Positions 8,095 through 17,382 are shown, counted from the stretch's first letter. The stretch: DNA of 64,000 bases from Fischerella sp. PCC 9431 (GCF_000447295.1 NZ_KE650771.1:4540282-4604281); one strand, 5' to 3'. A program made the numbers and translations. Notes: generated from the letters alone by a model not told the origin.

Positions 8095-8743
8095 ACTTTC
8101 TTTACCCTTACCCTTACGCTTGCAGCTATCTCTGGTTATTGTCATTGGAGCAGCTTTATTAAAGTATGAAGCTTGGGAATGGCTAGCTGCATATGCTTCT
8201 GTTGCCCTGCTTTGGGCTTTTTTATTACGCGCACCCATTCCTCAACTTACAGCCTTGTTGGGTACAGAATTAATATTTCTGTCGTTAGTGGCTTTACCTT
8301 TAGGATGGGAACGAGCCAGTTTTCTGTTGGTTCGTTCTCTGGTTTGCTTGCTGACAATGAATAGTTTTTTGCTAACTTTACCATCACACAGTTTTGGTAT
8401 TGCTCTGAAAGCTCTACCTGTTCCCGGTGGTTTGAAGCAAAGTTTATTGTTAGCAGGACAATATTTAGAAATTTTATTGTCAGAAGTCCAGAGAATGCAG
8501 CGTGCTGCTCAATTGCGGGGTATTAATGGCCCTGGTGGATGGTTACGTTACGCTAGTGCAGCCATGATTGGTAGTTTGTATCTCCGCAGTTTAGAAAGAG
8601 CAGAACGAGTTTATGCAGCAATGGTAGCTCGTGGTTATACAGGAGAACTACCTGTAGATTCAAGATTAACAGCAAAAGAAAGATTAATTTTGTTAGTTGC
8701 TTGTGCGATCACGACTAGTTTAACCGTAGCTTCTTATTTCTAA
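8087..8743 (+). CDS. ECF transporter T component CbiQ, second copy
   Basis: A 218-residue EcfT-type protein with hydrophobic segments at residues 10-70 and 95-115, and the coupling motifs AAQLRGI and MVARGYTGE near the C-terminus. It is shorter than the first CbiQ. ATG overlaps the end of the CbiM-PDGLE gene, so the two are translated together. No ATPase gene follows; elongation factor P is next. It probably borrows the upstream CbiO or a distant one. Confidence 0.85.
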   Translation: MLKLSLPLPLRLQLSLVIVIGAALLKYEAWEWLAAYASVALLWAFLLRAPIPQLTALLGTELIFLSLVALPLGWERASFLLVRSLVCLLTMNSFLLTLPSHSFGIALKALPVPGGLKQSLLLAGQYLEILLSEVQRMQRAAQLRGINGPGGWLRYASAAMIGSLYLRSLERAERVYAAMVARGYTGELPVDSRLTAKERLILLVACAITTSLTVASYF

Positions 8744-8864
8744 TTTGCGATCGCTTTCCCTGGGCTTGATTCCTCTTTGCCTCCTTCTTTTATGACTTAA
8801 TGACTAATTTCTCCTTTTGAGGGGTACAATAAATGCCGATTGTCTTCCAAACTTTGAAAGCTTC

Positions 8865-9422
8865 ATGATCTCCAGTAACGACTTTCGACCTGGTGTCTCT
8901 ATTGTTTTAGATGGATCTGTATGGCGGGTAGTGGAATTCCTCCACGTTAAGCCTGGAAAAGGTTCCGCATTTGTACGCACAAAGTTGAAAAATGTCCAGA
9001 GTGGGAGCGTTGTAGAAAGGACGTTCCGAGCAGGGGAAACCGTACCACAAGCGACTTTGGAAAAAAGTACAATGCAGCATACCTATAAAGACGGCGATGA
9101 TTACGTCTTTATGGATATGGAAACCTATGAAGAAGGTAGATTAAGCGCAGCCCAAATTGGCGATCGCGTCAAGTACCTCAAAGAAGGTATGGAAGCTAAC
9201 GTCGTCCGTTGGGGTGAACAAGTACTAGAAGTAGAACTACCTAACTCTGTGGTTTTAGAAGTGGTACAAACTGACCCTGGTGTTAAAGGTGACACAGCTA
9301 CTGGTGGCAGTAAACCTGCAACTGTAGAAACTGGTGCAGTTGTGATGGTTCCTCTGTTTATTAGCCAAGGAGAACGTATTCGCATTGACACCCGTAATGA
9401 TACATATCTGGGCAGGGAGTAA
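8865..9422 (+). CDS. efp: Elongation factor P
   Basis: A 185-residue EF-P that relieves ribosome stalling at proline runs. The start is set at ATG 8865 ([11 protein letters not shown]), the universal EF-P N-terminus; an in-frame ATG-less extension upstream is not conserved. The tip loop VKPGKGSAF carries the lysine that would be the modification site. The C-terminal OB domain includes [17 protein letters not shown], and the end is [15 protein letters not shown]. It precedes accB on the same strand, a frequent cyanobacterial arrangement. Confidence 0.97.
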   Translation: MISSNDFRPGVSIVLDGSVWRVVEFLHVKPGKGSAFVRTKLKNVQSGSVVERTFRAGETVPQATLEKSTMQHTYKDGDDYVFMDMETYEEGRLSAAQIGDRVKYLKEGMEANVVRWGEQVLEVELPNSVVLEVVQTDPGVKGDTATGGSKPATVETGAVVMVPLFISQGERIRIDTRNDTYLGRE

Positions 9423-9438
9423 ATTATAACTCAGCAAA

Positions 9439-9561
9439 GATGGAAATCTGTATTTCTATCCCTAGCGGGGATTTCCATCCCTGCCTCGTTTAATATTTAA
9501 TCTTTACCAAAAAGTCTATCTACCACTAAACTCATCAAGTGCGTACACTAAAACGTACGCA
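9439..9561. repeat. Inverted repeats between efp and accB
   Basis: Perfect 10-bp arms GATGGAAATC (9439-9448) and GATTTCCATC (9470-9479) flank a CCC-TAG-CGGGG mini hairpin just after the efp stop. No T-tract follows, so it is not a standard intrinsic terminator. A second hairpin, TGCGTAC/GTACGCA, lies at 9540-9561, then short GGTAATTGGTAAT repeats. Confidence 0.65.
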
Positions 9562-9706
9562 AAAGGTAATTGGTAATGGGTAATTGGTAATAAAAAATAA
9601 TATTTATAAAATTTCTGTTACCTTCTGCCCTCTGCCTTCTACTTACTTATACCAAGCCGCTCCGCGTCTACTGCCTTTTTTAACGCATTATGAGGTAATC
9701 AAAGCT

Positions 9707-10246
9707 GTGCCATTGGACTTTAATGAAATTCGTCAATTGTTGGAAACTATTGCCAAAACAGACATTACAGAAGTAGCACTTAAAAGCAACGATTTTGAAA
9801 TCACGGTACGTAAAACTATAACCATTACTTCTGGAGCATCATCAGCAACCGTAGTATCTTCAGGCGTTAGTACTGGCTCAGGATTACCGCTTGTCGCCTC
9901 AACTCCATCTCCTACACCAGACGCGACAGCAAGCCGTACTATTGATACTCCAGCTACTACAGGTGTACAATCACCAGCTGCTCCCTCACCGCTAGAGCAA
10001 AAAAAATTTACAGAAGTTACTTCCCCAATGGTGGGAACATTTTATCGATCTCCTGCACCTGGAGAAGCGGCATTTGTAGAAGTGGGCGATCGCATCCGTA
10101 GTGGTCAGACTGTATGTATTATTGAAGCCATGAAACTGATGAATGAAATCGAAGCCGAAGTATCTGGGCAAGTGGTTGAAATTCTCGTTCAAAATGGCGA
10201 ACCAGTAGAATATGGTCAACCTTTGATGCGAATTAACCCAGATTAA
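9707..10246 (+). CDS. accB: Biotin carboxyl carrier protein of acetyl-CoA carboxylase
   Basis: Carries biotin between the carboxylase and transferase of acetyl-CoA carboxylase for fatty-acid synthesis. The GTG at 9707 gives VPLDFNEIRQLLETIAKTD, the usual start of cyanobacterial AccB, with TGAGGT 10-15 bases upstream; the open frame runs further up but that part looks non-coding. A Ser/Thr/Pro/Ala-rich linker spans about residues 45-100. The lipoyl/biotinyl domain carries the biotinylation motif EAMKLMNEI. 179 residues is normal for the family. Confidence 0.95.
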   Translation: MPLDFNEIRQLLETIAKTDITEVALKSNDFEITVRKTITITSGASSATVVSSGVSTGSGLPLVASTPSPTPDATASRTIDTPATTGVQSPAAPSPLEQKKFTEVTSPMVGTFYRSPAPGEAAFVEVGDRIRSGQTVCIIEAMKLMNEIEAEVSGQVVEILVQNGEPVEYGQPLMRINPD

Positions 10247-10315
10247 GTATTAATCTATATAACTAATGTCTAAATCTGTAAAATTTCTCAGTTCAGTTCT
10301 TCCGAGACAATCCTG

Positions 10316-10660
10316 ATGAAACAAACGTTGCCTGTACCGCCAGAAGTTGTGCAACAAGTAGCTGAATACTTTAGCCTGTTGAGTGAACCAATGCGCCTGC
10401 GATTGTTGCATTTATTGCGGGATGATGAAAAATGTGTACAAGAGTTGGTAGAGGCAACCCAAACGTCACAAGCAAATGTGTCAAAGCACCTGAAGGTAAT
10501 GTGGCAAGCGGGAATTCTGAGCCGTCGTAGTGAAGGAACTTGTGCCTACTACCGGGTGGAAGACGAGATGATTTTTGAATTATGTAACCGAGTTTGCGAT
10601 CGCCTCGCCAGCAGGTTAGAACAACAAGCTCGGAGTTTTCGTGTGTTGAATACAAAGTAA
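10316..10660 (+). CDS. ArsR/SmtB-family transcriptional regulator
   Basis: A 114-residue winged-helix repressor. Residues 12-95 hold the ArsR fold: LLSEPMRLRLLHLL, CVQELVEATQTSQANVSKHL (recognition helix) and LSRRSEGTCAYYRVED (wing). Cysteines at 40, 76, 90 and 94 could bind metal, but the canonical ELCVCDL alpha-3 site is not present, so the inducer is uncertain. It sits between accB and a convergent GerM gene. An SmtB-type operator occurs 7 kb upstream before the CDF exporter; a link is speculative. Confidence 0.88.
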   Translation: MKQTLPVPPEVVQQVAEYFSLLSEPMRLRLLHLLRDDEKCVQELVEATQTSQANVSKHLKVMWQAGILSRRSEGTCAYYRVEDEMIFELCNRVCDRLASRLEQQARSFRVLNTK

Positions 10661-10738
10661 GTCCATTGTCAAGAGTCCATTGTCAAACAGTACAAAGAAT
10701 TTCAAATTGACCATTGACTCTTGACGCTTGACAATTTA
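10661..10738. repeat. STRR tract (ATTGTCAA/TTGACAAT type)
   Basis: Repeated GTCCATTGTCAA units followed by complementary TTGACCATTGACTCTTGAC units, an inverted arrangement of the short repeats typical of heterocystous cyanobacteria. It separates two convergent genes and may act as a bidirectional stop. Confidence 0.6.
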
Positions 10739-11347
10739 CTAAGGTTGAAAATTCGCATTGAAATTTTGGCGTGTGAGTGGCTGTTCTAACTCTAAACCTT
10801 CGCCACCCAACACATCAAGTTGCTTGCCGTCTACATCAATGTATACTTTGGCATTCGGATTTAAACTAGTGGCTGTGTAAACAATTTGACCTAGACGCCC
10901 TTGCATAGAAGTGCTGCCGCCGCCACTAGTAAATTCCCCAGACAAATTAACACGAACAGTATCACCTTGAACATCTACACCCAAAACTTTTGTTCCTTGA
11001 GGAATTGTACTCGAACCATTACTTCCTTCTGTCGGTCCTTCTAATAAGCGTTGGAAAGCTGCTGTTAAAAATTGGTTGGGTTGGTTACGATTTGCTTGCA
11101 ACTGGACTGATTGAGAAACCAATTTAAAATTTTTGCCAGTATCTTGTAACCAGTAGATTTGGGTTGTTTGTTCATTTCCAACTTGTGACGGATTCCCAGG
11201 TACAAGGCGTTCGGATGGTGTGGGGTTAGTGTTGTGATTAGAATTCCAAGTTAATAAGCCGACTCCGCCTCCTACCACCACAACTGCTGCTGAAATAGCA
11301 GCTACTACACCAGAAGAAACCCGTTTAGAATCTTGTTGCTGACTCAT
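10739..11347 (-). CDS. GerMN (sporulation/germination-like) domain envelope protein
   Basis: A 202-residue protein with one N-terminal membrane helix (VVAAISAAVVVVGGGVGLLTW, residues 13-33 in part), a Pro/Asn linker and a GerMN domain from about residue 62 (TQIYWLQDTG, FLTAAFQRLLEGP, IPQGTKVLGVDVQGDTVRVN, QGRLGQIVYTATSL). In cyanobacteria GerM-domain proteins lie in the envelope and are sometimes near cell-wall genes. Biochemical role unknown. Next gene downstream is convergent arsR; upstream neighbour is the DUF2993 gene, same strand. Confidence 0.85.
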   Translation of the reverse strand: MSQQQDSKRVSSGVVAAISAAVVVVGGGVGLLTWNSNHNTNPTPSERLVPGNPSQVGNEQTTQIYWLQDTGKNFKLVSQSVQLQANRNQPNQFLTAAFQRLLEGPTEGSNGSSTIPQGTKVLGVDVQGDTVRVNLSGEFTSGGGSTSMQGRLGQIVYTATSLNPNAKVYIDVDGKQLDVLGGEGLELEQPLTRQNFNANFQP

Positions 11348-11416
11348 ATATAAAACCTTCCTTGAACTCTTGATACTATGCTACGTGAAGAGAAGTTTGG
11401 TTAAAGACGAGACTTA

Positions 11417-12217
11417 CTAACGGCGAGTTTCCAAAAACTTAGAAGATGGTTCTACTCTCAAAAATGCTGCCATTTCTAATTTCCCTGGCTTCATTTTCCA
11501 TTTTAGAATTCGCATTTGTAATCCGTCACCTTCCAAATTACGTAAATCTAATTGTTTATTTATGTTACTAATAATCAAATTGAGAAATTCTATTGGAAAC
11601 TCTTGCCCGTCTAATGATACTTGTGGATCAACTAGCTGAAATTGTCTGCCACCAATAATACTTAATCCAGAATTAATTTTAAATAAAAGGGGTATTACCT
11701 CCTCGTCGCTTTGTAATTCTATCTGAAAAGTAAATCTATTATTGTCTAGAAACTCTACCTTGGGATTGGCAAAATTAGAAGTTTGGGCAAATTGCAAAGC
11801 TGAAGAATTTCGTTTATTAAACTTTTGCAGTCTCTTGAGAAACTCTGGTGATTGTAAAAGTTTATTGATATCTTGCTCTGTGACAACCAAACGTATGCCA
11901 GCCTGCAAAGGTTGTTTTAATTTGGGTAATTTTTGCCTGATACTACTTGGCTCAAATTGTATTTGATCAGTCTCCAGTTCTAAAACTGCGATACGAAAGT
12001 CTTGTTGTTTTAATTGCAAAGAACGCCCTGCAATTAACACTCTTTCCACTTTACCTTGCAGCAATTGATAACTAGGAGCATTATCCACTCTTACCTGTAG
12101 TTGTTCCACCGTCGAAAACTGTGACCGAATGGCATTTTCAGCAGTCTGATCAATTACCACTCCTACAGGAGCAACTACACCCAATAGGCTAGATATGAGG
12201 ATTGTCAGAAATTCCAT
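11417..12217 (-). CDS. DUF2993 (LmeA-like) domain protein
   Basis: A 266-residue protein with an N-terminal hydrophobic segment (FLTILISSLLGVVAPVGVVI) and the DUF2993 pattern TAENAIRSQFSTVEQLQVRVDN, with LQGKVERVLIAGRSLQLK following. The family includes actinobacterial LmeA, a lipoglycan-processing factor, but cyanobacterial members are uncharacterised. It is probably exported or membrane-anchored. Same strand as GerM (70 bp gap), possibly one transcript. Confidence 0.85.
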   Translation of the reverse strand: MEFLTILISSLLGVVAPVGVVIDQTAENAIRSQFSTVEQLQVRVDNAPSYQLLQGKVERVLIAGRSLQLKQQDFRIAVLELETDQIQFEPSSIRQKLPKLKQPLQAGIRLVVTEQDINKLLQSPEFLKRLQKFNKRNSSALQFAQTSNFANPKVEFLDNNRFTFQIELQSDEEVIPLLFKINSGLSIIGGRQFQLVDPQVSLDGQEFPIEFLNLIISNINKQLDLRNLEGDGLQMRILKWKMKPGKLEMAAFLRVEPSSKFLETRR

Positions 12218-12248
12218 CTTAATTTTGAAGGGAGCAGGGAAAAAACAA

Positions 12249-12425
12249 TTAAAAATTAAAAATTAAAAATTAAAAATTGGGAAGAGGGATAAGGGAGATA
12301 AGGGAGATAAGGGAGACAAGGAAGACAAGGGAGAAGGGATAATAACCAATGCCCAATGCCCCATGCCCCATGCCCAATTCCCGATCCCCTATCCCCTATC
12401 CCCGATCACCGATCACCGATCCACC
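12249..12425. repeat. Composite STRR tract reaching into the proS stop codon
   Basis: Successive short tandem units: TAAAAAT, then AAGGGAGAT, then CAATGCCC/CCATGCCC, then CCCCTATCC and CGATCAC. The last units supply the proS C-terminal codons and stop (12406-12408). Classic heterocystous STRR pattern; no coding role outside proS. Confidence 0.8.
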
Positions 12426-14241
12426 CTTTAATAGTAGATACAACTTCAGTGATGGGGATTTCGTGAGAATTGCGGCTTTTTCTTTCGACTACTTCGACTT
12501 TGCCATTAGCGATCGCTCGTCCTGTGACAATTCTGTAAGGTATACCAATCAAATCTGCATCTTTGAATTTTACTCCTGCTCGTTCGTTACGGTCATCAAG
12601 TAAAGTTTCAATTCCAGCTTGATTGAGTTCTGTATAAAGTTTTTCGGCGATTTCTACTTGTTGGGCGTCGTTAATATTGGGAATTGTGACAATGGCATGA
12701 TAAGGTGCGATCGCCACAGGCCAAATAATCCCATCTTTATCGTAAGATTGCTCTACTGCTGCTTGTGCCAGTCGTGATACTCCCACACCATAACAACCCA
12801 TCACCAGAGGTTTTTCTTCTCCTTGTTCGTTGGTATAAGTCGCTCCCATTGCTTTAGAGTATTTTGTACCCAACTGGAAAATATGTCCAACTTCAATTCC
12901 ACGAGCGCTTTTTAAAGTTTGTTCGGGGTTGTGCATGGCGCGATCGCCTGGTCTGGCTTTACGTACATCTACTATTAATTCAGGTAGTCTAAATTGCTCT
13001 TGCCAATTTGCTCCAACTACGTGATGGCCAGATTCATTTGCACCTGTGACAAAGTTTTTTAAATCAACGGCGGTTTTATCTACCAAACGCAAAAACTTTG
13101 GATGGAATAACCCCCCCTCAGTCCCCCCCTTACTAAGGAGGGGGGGAGTAGGGGGGGTAATGTAATCATCAGCAATATCAGGTGCAATATAACCCAAAGG
13201 CAAAGTTTTCTTTGCCCATTTTTTCTGGGCGTCTATGTCAGGTACTGCTAACTTGATAACTGCGTTTCCACCATATTGGGAAGCTAATTTTGTTAATTCG
13301 TTTAGTAATTTAACTTCATTAACTTCTTGATCACCCCGGATACTCACCAATACCAATACTGTTGTGCCAGTATCATAAACTGCTTCGTAGAGAACATTTT
13401 TCACAACTTGGGTGGGAGAACATTTGAGAAAATTACAAAGTTTCTCGATGGTGTCGGTTCCTGGTGTTTGACGTTTTTCATAACTGGTAAAGCTAGAAGG
13501 TTCCGCCTCAGCAGGTAAAGATACAGCTTTTTCGACATTAGCGGCGTACTTACCATCTTCAGTGTAAAGGACTTCATCTTCGCCAGCTTCAGCTAATACC
13601 ATAAATTCTGTAGAACCAGAACCACCAATCGCCCCGGAATCTGCTTCCACAGGACGAAAAGCCAAACCAGAGCGCCGCAGCATATTACTGTAGGCTTGGT
13701 ACATATCCTGGTAAGTTTCTTTCAGGCTTTCTTCATCCACATGAAAAGAATAGCCGTCTTTCATAATGAATTCTCGTCCGCGCATCAAACCAAAACGGGG
13801 ACGAATTTCATCACGAAACTTAGTTTGGATTTGATAGAGGTGCAGGGGTAGTTGTCGGTAAGAGCGAATCATATCACGGGCTATAGTCGTGATCACTTCC
13901 TCATGAGTCGGTCCTAATGCTAATTCTTGTTCGCGGCGATCGCTAATGGCGAACATGATACCCTCGGCTTTAGTATAAGTATCCCATCTGCCAGATTCAC
14001 GCCATAGCTCTGAAGGTTGTAATTGTGGTAGGAGACATTCTTGCGCGCCTGTGGCGTTCATTTCTTCCCTCACAATCTGGGAAACTTTTTGTAATACTCG
14101 CCACATCAGTGGGAGATAGGCGTAAACACCACTACCGATGCGACGAATGTAACCTGCGCGGAGTAGTAATTTATGACTGGGGATTTCAGCATCTGCTGGA
14201 TCGTCCCGCAGTGTAACGAATAACATTTTTGACAGTCGCAT
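12406..14241 (-). CDS. proS: Prolyl-tRNA synthetase (bacterial type, with editing domain)
   Basis: A 611-residue class II synthetase. The N-terminus [20 protein letters not shown] and [18 protein letters not shown], motif 2 ([21 protein letters not shown]) and motif 3 region ([17 protein letters not shown]) are standard. The INS editing domain lies between, at about 230-410. Within it, residues 362-377 ([16 protein letters not shown]) are encoded by a palindromic intergenic-type repeat inserted in frame. The C-terminal end (WIGDR) and stop come from an STRR tract. ATG at 14241. Confidence 0.96.
   Translation of the reverse strand: MRLSKMLFVTLRDDPADAEIPSHKLLLRAGYIRRIGSGVYAYLPLMWRVLQKVSQIVREEMNATGAQECLLPQLQPSELWRESGRWDTYTKAEGIMFAISDRREQELALGPTHEEVITTIARDMIRSYRQLPLHLYQIQTKFRDEIRPRFGLMRGREFIMKDGYSFHVDEESLKETYQDMYQAYSNMLRRSGLAFRPVEADSGAIGGSGSTEFMVLAEAGEDEVLYTEDGKYAANVEKAVSLPAEAEPSSFTSYEKRQTPGTDTIEKLCNFLKCSPTQVVKNVLYEAVYDTGTTVLVLVSIRGDQEVNEVKLLNELTKLASQYGGNAVIKLAVPDIDAQKKWAKKTLPLGYIAPDIADDYITPPTPPLLSKGGTEGGLFHPKFLRLVDKTAVDLKNFVTGANESGHHVVGANWQEQFRLPELIVDVRKARPGDRAMHNPEQTLKSARGIEVGHIFQLGTKYSKAMGATYTNEQGEEKPLVMGCYGVGVSRLAQAAVEQSYDKDGIIWPVAIAPYHAIVTIPNINDAQQVEIAEKLYTELNQAGIETLLDDRNERAGVKFKDADLIGIPYRIVTGRAIANGKVEVVERKSRNSHEIPITEVVSTIKGWIGDR
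13111..13157. repeat. C/G-rich palindromic repeat inserted in frame inside proS
   Basis: Seven-C blocks, TCAGT, seven-C, TTACTAAGGAG, then G blocks and AGTA: a 47-bp palindrome of the CCCCCTCAGTCCCCCTTACT class that is usually intergenic in cyanobacteria. Here it is in the coding frame of proS (minus strand), giving [16 protein letters not shown]. Confidence 0.85.
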
Positions 14242-14436
14242 CGTTTGTCCCTTTTTCGGTGTTGCTAATATCTAACTAAAGAAGTTTGAAGTATAAAAGG
14301 TGAAAAGCAGGCTCAAAGAAGTCTGAAGTATAAAGAATGAAAAAAGGAATAAAAGATAAAAAATTTAAATTTTTATATTTCACGCTTCATACTTCATAAT
14401 TCACACTTCATATCACTATCATCGGAGAACATTACC
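14242..14436. repeat. Promoter region between proS and acyltransferase with short repeats
   Basis: Divergent gap with two AAAGAAGT(T/C)TGAAGTATAAA direct repeats (14277-14328) followed by the complementary TTCACGCTTCATACTTCA series (14380-14412). The halves can pair into a hairpin. Promoters of both genes should be here. Confidence 0.55.
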
Positions 14437-15816
14437 TTGCCTGATGTCATTAATCAAGCACAGCCACCTCTAGAATTTATTCCGCCAGCATTTAATCCCT
14501 CAGTTTTAAGAGTGATTCAGCTAGGTTTACCCAGTTACTTACGCTGGAAAACAGCAATTAGCCAAGTTGAAGCAAATAACGTAGAGGTTTTGGTAAATCT
14601 CTATCGCCAGTTTCAAGAGGGAAAGATTCGTTTTTTGATAGCATTTCGCCATCCTCAAGCAACAGATCCACTGTGCTTGGGCTACTTGCTTTCCCAACTC
14701 GTGCCAAGGGTAGCACGACAGCAGGGAATATCGCTACAGCATCCAACCCATGCTCATTTTATCTACGATCGCGGTATTACCTTATGGGCAGGGAAGCAAG
14801 TTGGCTGGATTGCTTCTCGTTTGGGTGCAACACCCATTCAACGAGGTAAAGCAGATTGGACGGGTTTGCGATCAGCACGAGATTTGTTTGCTAATGGACG
14901 CTTCCCTATGGCTGCTGCACCAGAAGGCGCTACCAATGGACTTTCAGAAATTGTTAATCCCCTCGAACCCGGAATCGCCCAAATGGGTTTTTGGTGCGCG
15001 GAAGACTTGCAAAAAGCTGGACGAAATCAACAGGTTCTGATTGTACCAATCGGAATTCAATATAGTTATGTTACAGAGCCTTGGGATGTGATCGCCAATT
15101 TGTTAACTCAATTAGAAGCCTACAGTGGTCTACCTCCCCATAATCATACTTACCCACGCCCTGACTCCCTCTATCCTCGTTTGTTAGGTTTAGCAGAACG
15201 TTTACTAAGTTTGATGGAGGATTTTTATACACGTTTTTATCATCATAAATTACCAGAAATTCAAACGCAATCCCAAGATATAAATCAAATAATAGCTGCT
15301 CGTTTAAATACACTTTTAAATATAGTTTTACAAGTAGCAGAACAGTATTTTGATTTGCAGCCCAAAGGAAATTTTAACGACCGTTGCCGCCGAGTAGAAC
15401 AGGCAGGTTGGAATTATATTTTCAGAGAAGATTATAAAGATGTAAAATCATTGTCACCTTTAAAAAGAGATTTAGGCGATCGCATTGCCGAAGAAGCGAA
15501 TTTGCGGATGTGGCACATGCGTTTAGTCGAAAGTTTGGTTGCTGTTACAGGTAATTATGTACAGGAAAAACCTACTGCCGAACGCTTTGCTGAAACAACA
15601 TTATTAATATGGGATGTTGTGACTAGAATTAGAGGCAGTAATCCTTTCCAGCGTCCACTTTTGGGTAAACAAAAAGCAAAAATTACTGTAGGTGAACCAC
15701 TATCGATTTCCGAACGTTATCCAGTGTATAAGGGAAGCCGTCAAGGTGCAAGACAAGCTGTTGCAGATTTTACCAAAGATTTGCAGCAAGCAATGGAAGA
15801 TTTGATTGTGAAATAG
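14437..15816 (+). CDS. 1-acyl-sn-glycerol-3-phosphate acyltransferase-like (PlsC family)
   Basis: A 459-residue protein with the acyltransferase HX4D motif HPQATD, and APEGATN in the glycerol-phosphate-binding position of the usual EGTR motif. It would acylate a lysophosphatidate-type acceptor in membrane lipid synthesis. The length, nearly double that of simple PlsC, comes from a C-terminal half (about 270-459) that I do not recognise. The start is TTG at 14437 with GGAG 9 bases upstream. Substrate uncertain. Confidence 0.8.
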   Translation: MPDVINQAQPPLEFIPPAFNPSVLRVIQLGLPSYLRWKTAISQVEANNVEVLVNLYRQFQEGKIRFLIAFRHPQATDPLCLGYLLSQLVPRVARQQGISLQHPTHAHFIYDRGITLWAGKQVGWIASRLGATPIQRGKADWTGLRSARDLFANGRFPMAAAPEGATNGLSEIVNPLEPGIAQMGFWCAEDLQKAGRNQQVLIVPIGIQYSYVTEPWDVIANLLTQLEAYSGLPPHNHTYPRPDSLYPRLLGLAERLLSLMEDFYTRFYHHKLPEIQTQSQDINQIIAARLNTLLNIVLQVAEQYFDLQPKGNFNDRCRRVEQAGWNYIFREDYKDVKSLSPLKRDLGDRIAEEANLRMWHMRLVESLVAVTGNYVQEKPTAERFAETTLLIWDVVTRIRGSNPFQRPLLGKQKAKITVGEPLSISERYPVYKGSRQGARQAVADFTKDLQQAMEDLIVK

Positions 15817-15864
15817 CGGTGATTGTGGCGATCGCACTTCTTCTGATTTCTGATTTCTTTACTT

Positions 15865-16449
15865 TTATTGTATCTTTTGTGGAAAAACCTTAGATAAATC
15901 CAGAATTAAATCAGGAAAACATGGCAGATTAACCAATTCATTAGACAGGTAAATTACCTTTTTGCGATAACCAAATTTACCTTGTAAATCATGTAATGGT
16001 TCGCTGTAGCACTCTAAGTTATTTTCTACTAAATTAAATATCCAATAATCAGAAATACCAGCTTCTGCATAAAGTGGTAGTTTAACCTCTTGATCATATT
16101 TCAAAGAGGAATCAGCTATCTCAATTAAAAGTAAAATATCATCTGGGATAGGATGATTGCTGAGATAATCATCAGCGCAATTTTTTACTATGACCCGGTC
16201 TGGTTCCGGTTCGCTGTAGTCAGAAATAATAATCGGTTGTTGTCCCCGCAGTGTAGCCCGTTCTCCTACTAGCTTAAATAATTCTCGTTCTAAGCGAGTT
16301 TCACAGACAGAATGCGGTTTACCTTTAGATACCATCGGAATGATTTCTCCCCTAATTAGCTCAACTCGGTCATTCTCATTAAAAAAACCAAGTTCTGCTA
16401 AACGGTTGTATTCAGTTGTAGTAAAGCGTTTGGTTAAGACTGTAGTCAT
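15865..16449 (-). CDS. Uma2-family (DUF820) putative endonuclease
   Basis: A 194-residue PD-(D/E)XK-like protein: RVELIRGEII, then EPEPDRVIVK, DDILLLIEIADSSL and YDQEVKLPLYAEAGISDYWIFNL. These give the acidic and Lys residues of the nuclease-like core. The family is hugely expanded in cyanobacteria and its biological role is unknown. ATG at 16449. Standing alone between an acyltransferase and the KaiB-like gene. Confidence 0.9.
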   Translation of the reverse strand: MTTVLTKRFTTTEYNRLAELGFFNENDRVELIRGEIIPMVSKGKPHSVCETRLERELFKLVGERATLRGQQPIIISDYSEPEPDRVIVKNCADDYLSNHPIPDDILLLIEIADSSLKYDQEVKLPLYAEAGISDYWIFNLVENNLECYSEPLHDLQGKFGYRKKVIYLSNELVNLPCFPDLILDLSKVFPQKIQ

Positions 16450-16510
16450 AAAATTTAAGATAGTGCAGGTCTACCTGCATGTTAACCCTTAACCCTTAAC
16501 CATTGACTTT

Positions 16511-17266
16511 TTAACTTTGCTCTTTTGCACCCAACATCTGCAAAATTTTATCTACATTATCCAAGTCGCCAACAATGCGGCGAATGGGGAGGGGCCAAAC
16601 TTTTACAAGAGTTGGAGTTGCTGTGACTTGATTTGTTTCTGCTTGGTCTGGATGACTGACAACATCAATGACTTTCAAGGTATAAGGTTGACCAAGATAT
16701 TGTTCTAATAGATCGTGGAGACTCTCAAGAGTACGTTCGATACCGGGGTTGTGTCCAGCAACAAACAGACGTAAAACATAGCCTTGGGTGTTTGGTTGTA
16801 TTTGTAGTGTAGTTGTTTCTTTGTAGTATGGTACTGTTTCAAAAGGATCTAGACGTACGATTAAGTCATGATCCTCCCAAAGTTGCGGGAACGAAGAGCG
16901 GTAACTAGTTAATACCATGCGATCGCATAATCCTTCTTGCCAAGGTGCGCTTTGCCATACAATATCCCCTGTGCCAAAAATGGCATTCAGTACTGCTTGA
17001 TATCGCATTACGGCTGGATAAGCTTCAGCAAAAGTACGTATCTGTTGCGTACGTGGATCTAACCAATGATCAATAGTTGCTGTGTAACAAGGTACTAAAA
17101 AATGAGGCGGTTCTGGTAAATCTAGGATCTCTTGTAAACTTGCACACAAATGCAAATGCCATCGACCTTGCTTACCGGGATCGATACAATAAATCAAATC
17201 TCCTCCGGGCGTGAACAGCGCAATGCCTTTGAATAACTGGGGTAGGATGAGTCTATCTGAAGTCAA
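16511..17266 (-). CDS. KaiB-like domain protein with long N-terminal extension
   Basis: A 251-residue protein. Residues 163-245 (YVLRLFVAGHNPGIERTLES, then a TPTLVKVWP segment) form a KaiB/thioredoxin-like domain, as in clock protein KaiB and the N-terminus of kinase SasA. The first 160 residues are an extra domain with motifs FTPGGDLIYCIDPGKQGRWH and FLVPCYTATIDHWLDP that I do not recognise by name. True KaiB is about 100 residues, so this is a paralogue, and whether it binds KaiC is unknown. The start is TTG at 17266. It lies downstream of pilT on the same strand, 116 bp away. Confidence 0.8.
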   Translation of the reverse strand: MTSDRLILPQLFKGIALFTPGGDLIYCIDPGKQGRWHLHLCASLQEILDLPEPPHFLVPCYTATIDHWLDPRTQQIRTFAEAYPAVMRYQAVLNAIFGTGDIVWQSAPWQEGLCDRMVLTSYRSSFPQLWEDHDLIVRLDPFETVPYYKETTTLQIQPNTQGYVLRLFVAGHNPGIERTLESLHDLLEQYLGQPYTLKVIDVVSHPDQAETNQVTATPTLVKVWPLPIRRIVGDLDNVDKILQMLGAKEQS

Positions 17267-17337
17267 GGTTTTTAAAAGGTTAGGGGTTAGAGGCTAGAGG
17301 CTAGAAGCTAGTTCAAAATTATTTTTTGATTTTCTAA

Positions 17338-17378
17338 TTCCCAATCCCCAATCCTCAATCCCCAATCCCCGATCCCTA
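17338..17378. repeat. STRR tract (CCCAATC type)
   Basis: Tandem CCCAATC/CCCGATC heptamers just downstream of the pilT stop. Between the KaiB-like gene and pilT; a short TAGAGGC/TAGAAGC tandem lies at 17281-17310. Confidence 0.7.
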
Positions 17379-17382
17379 ATTC

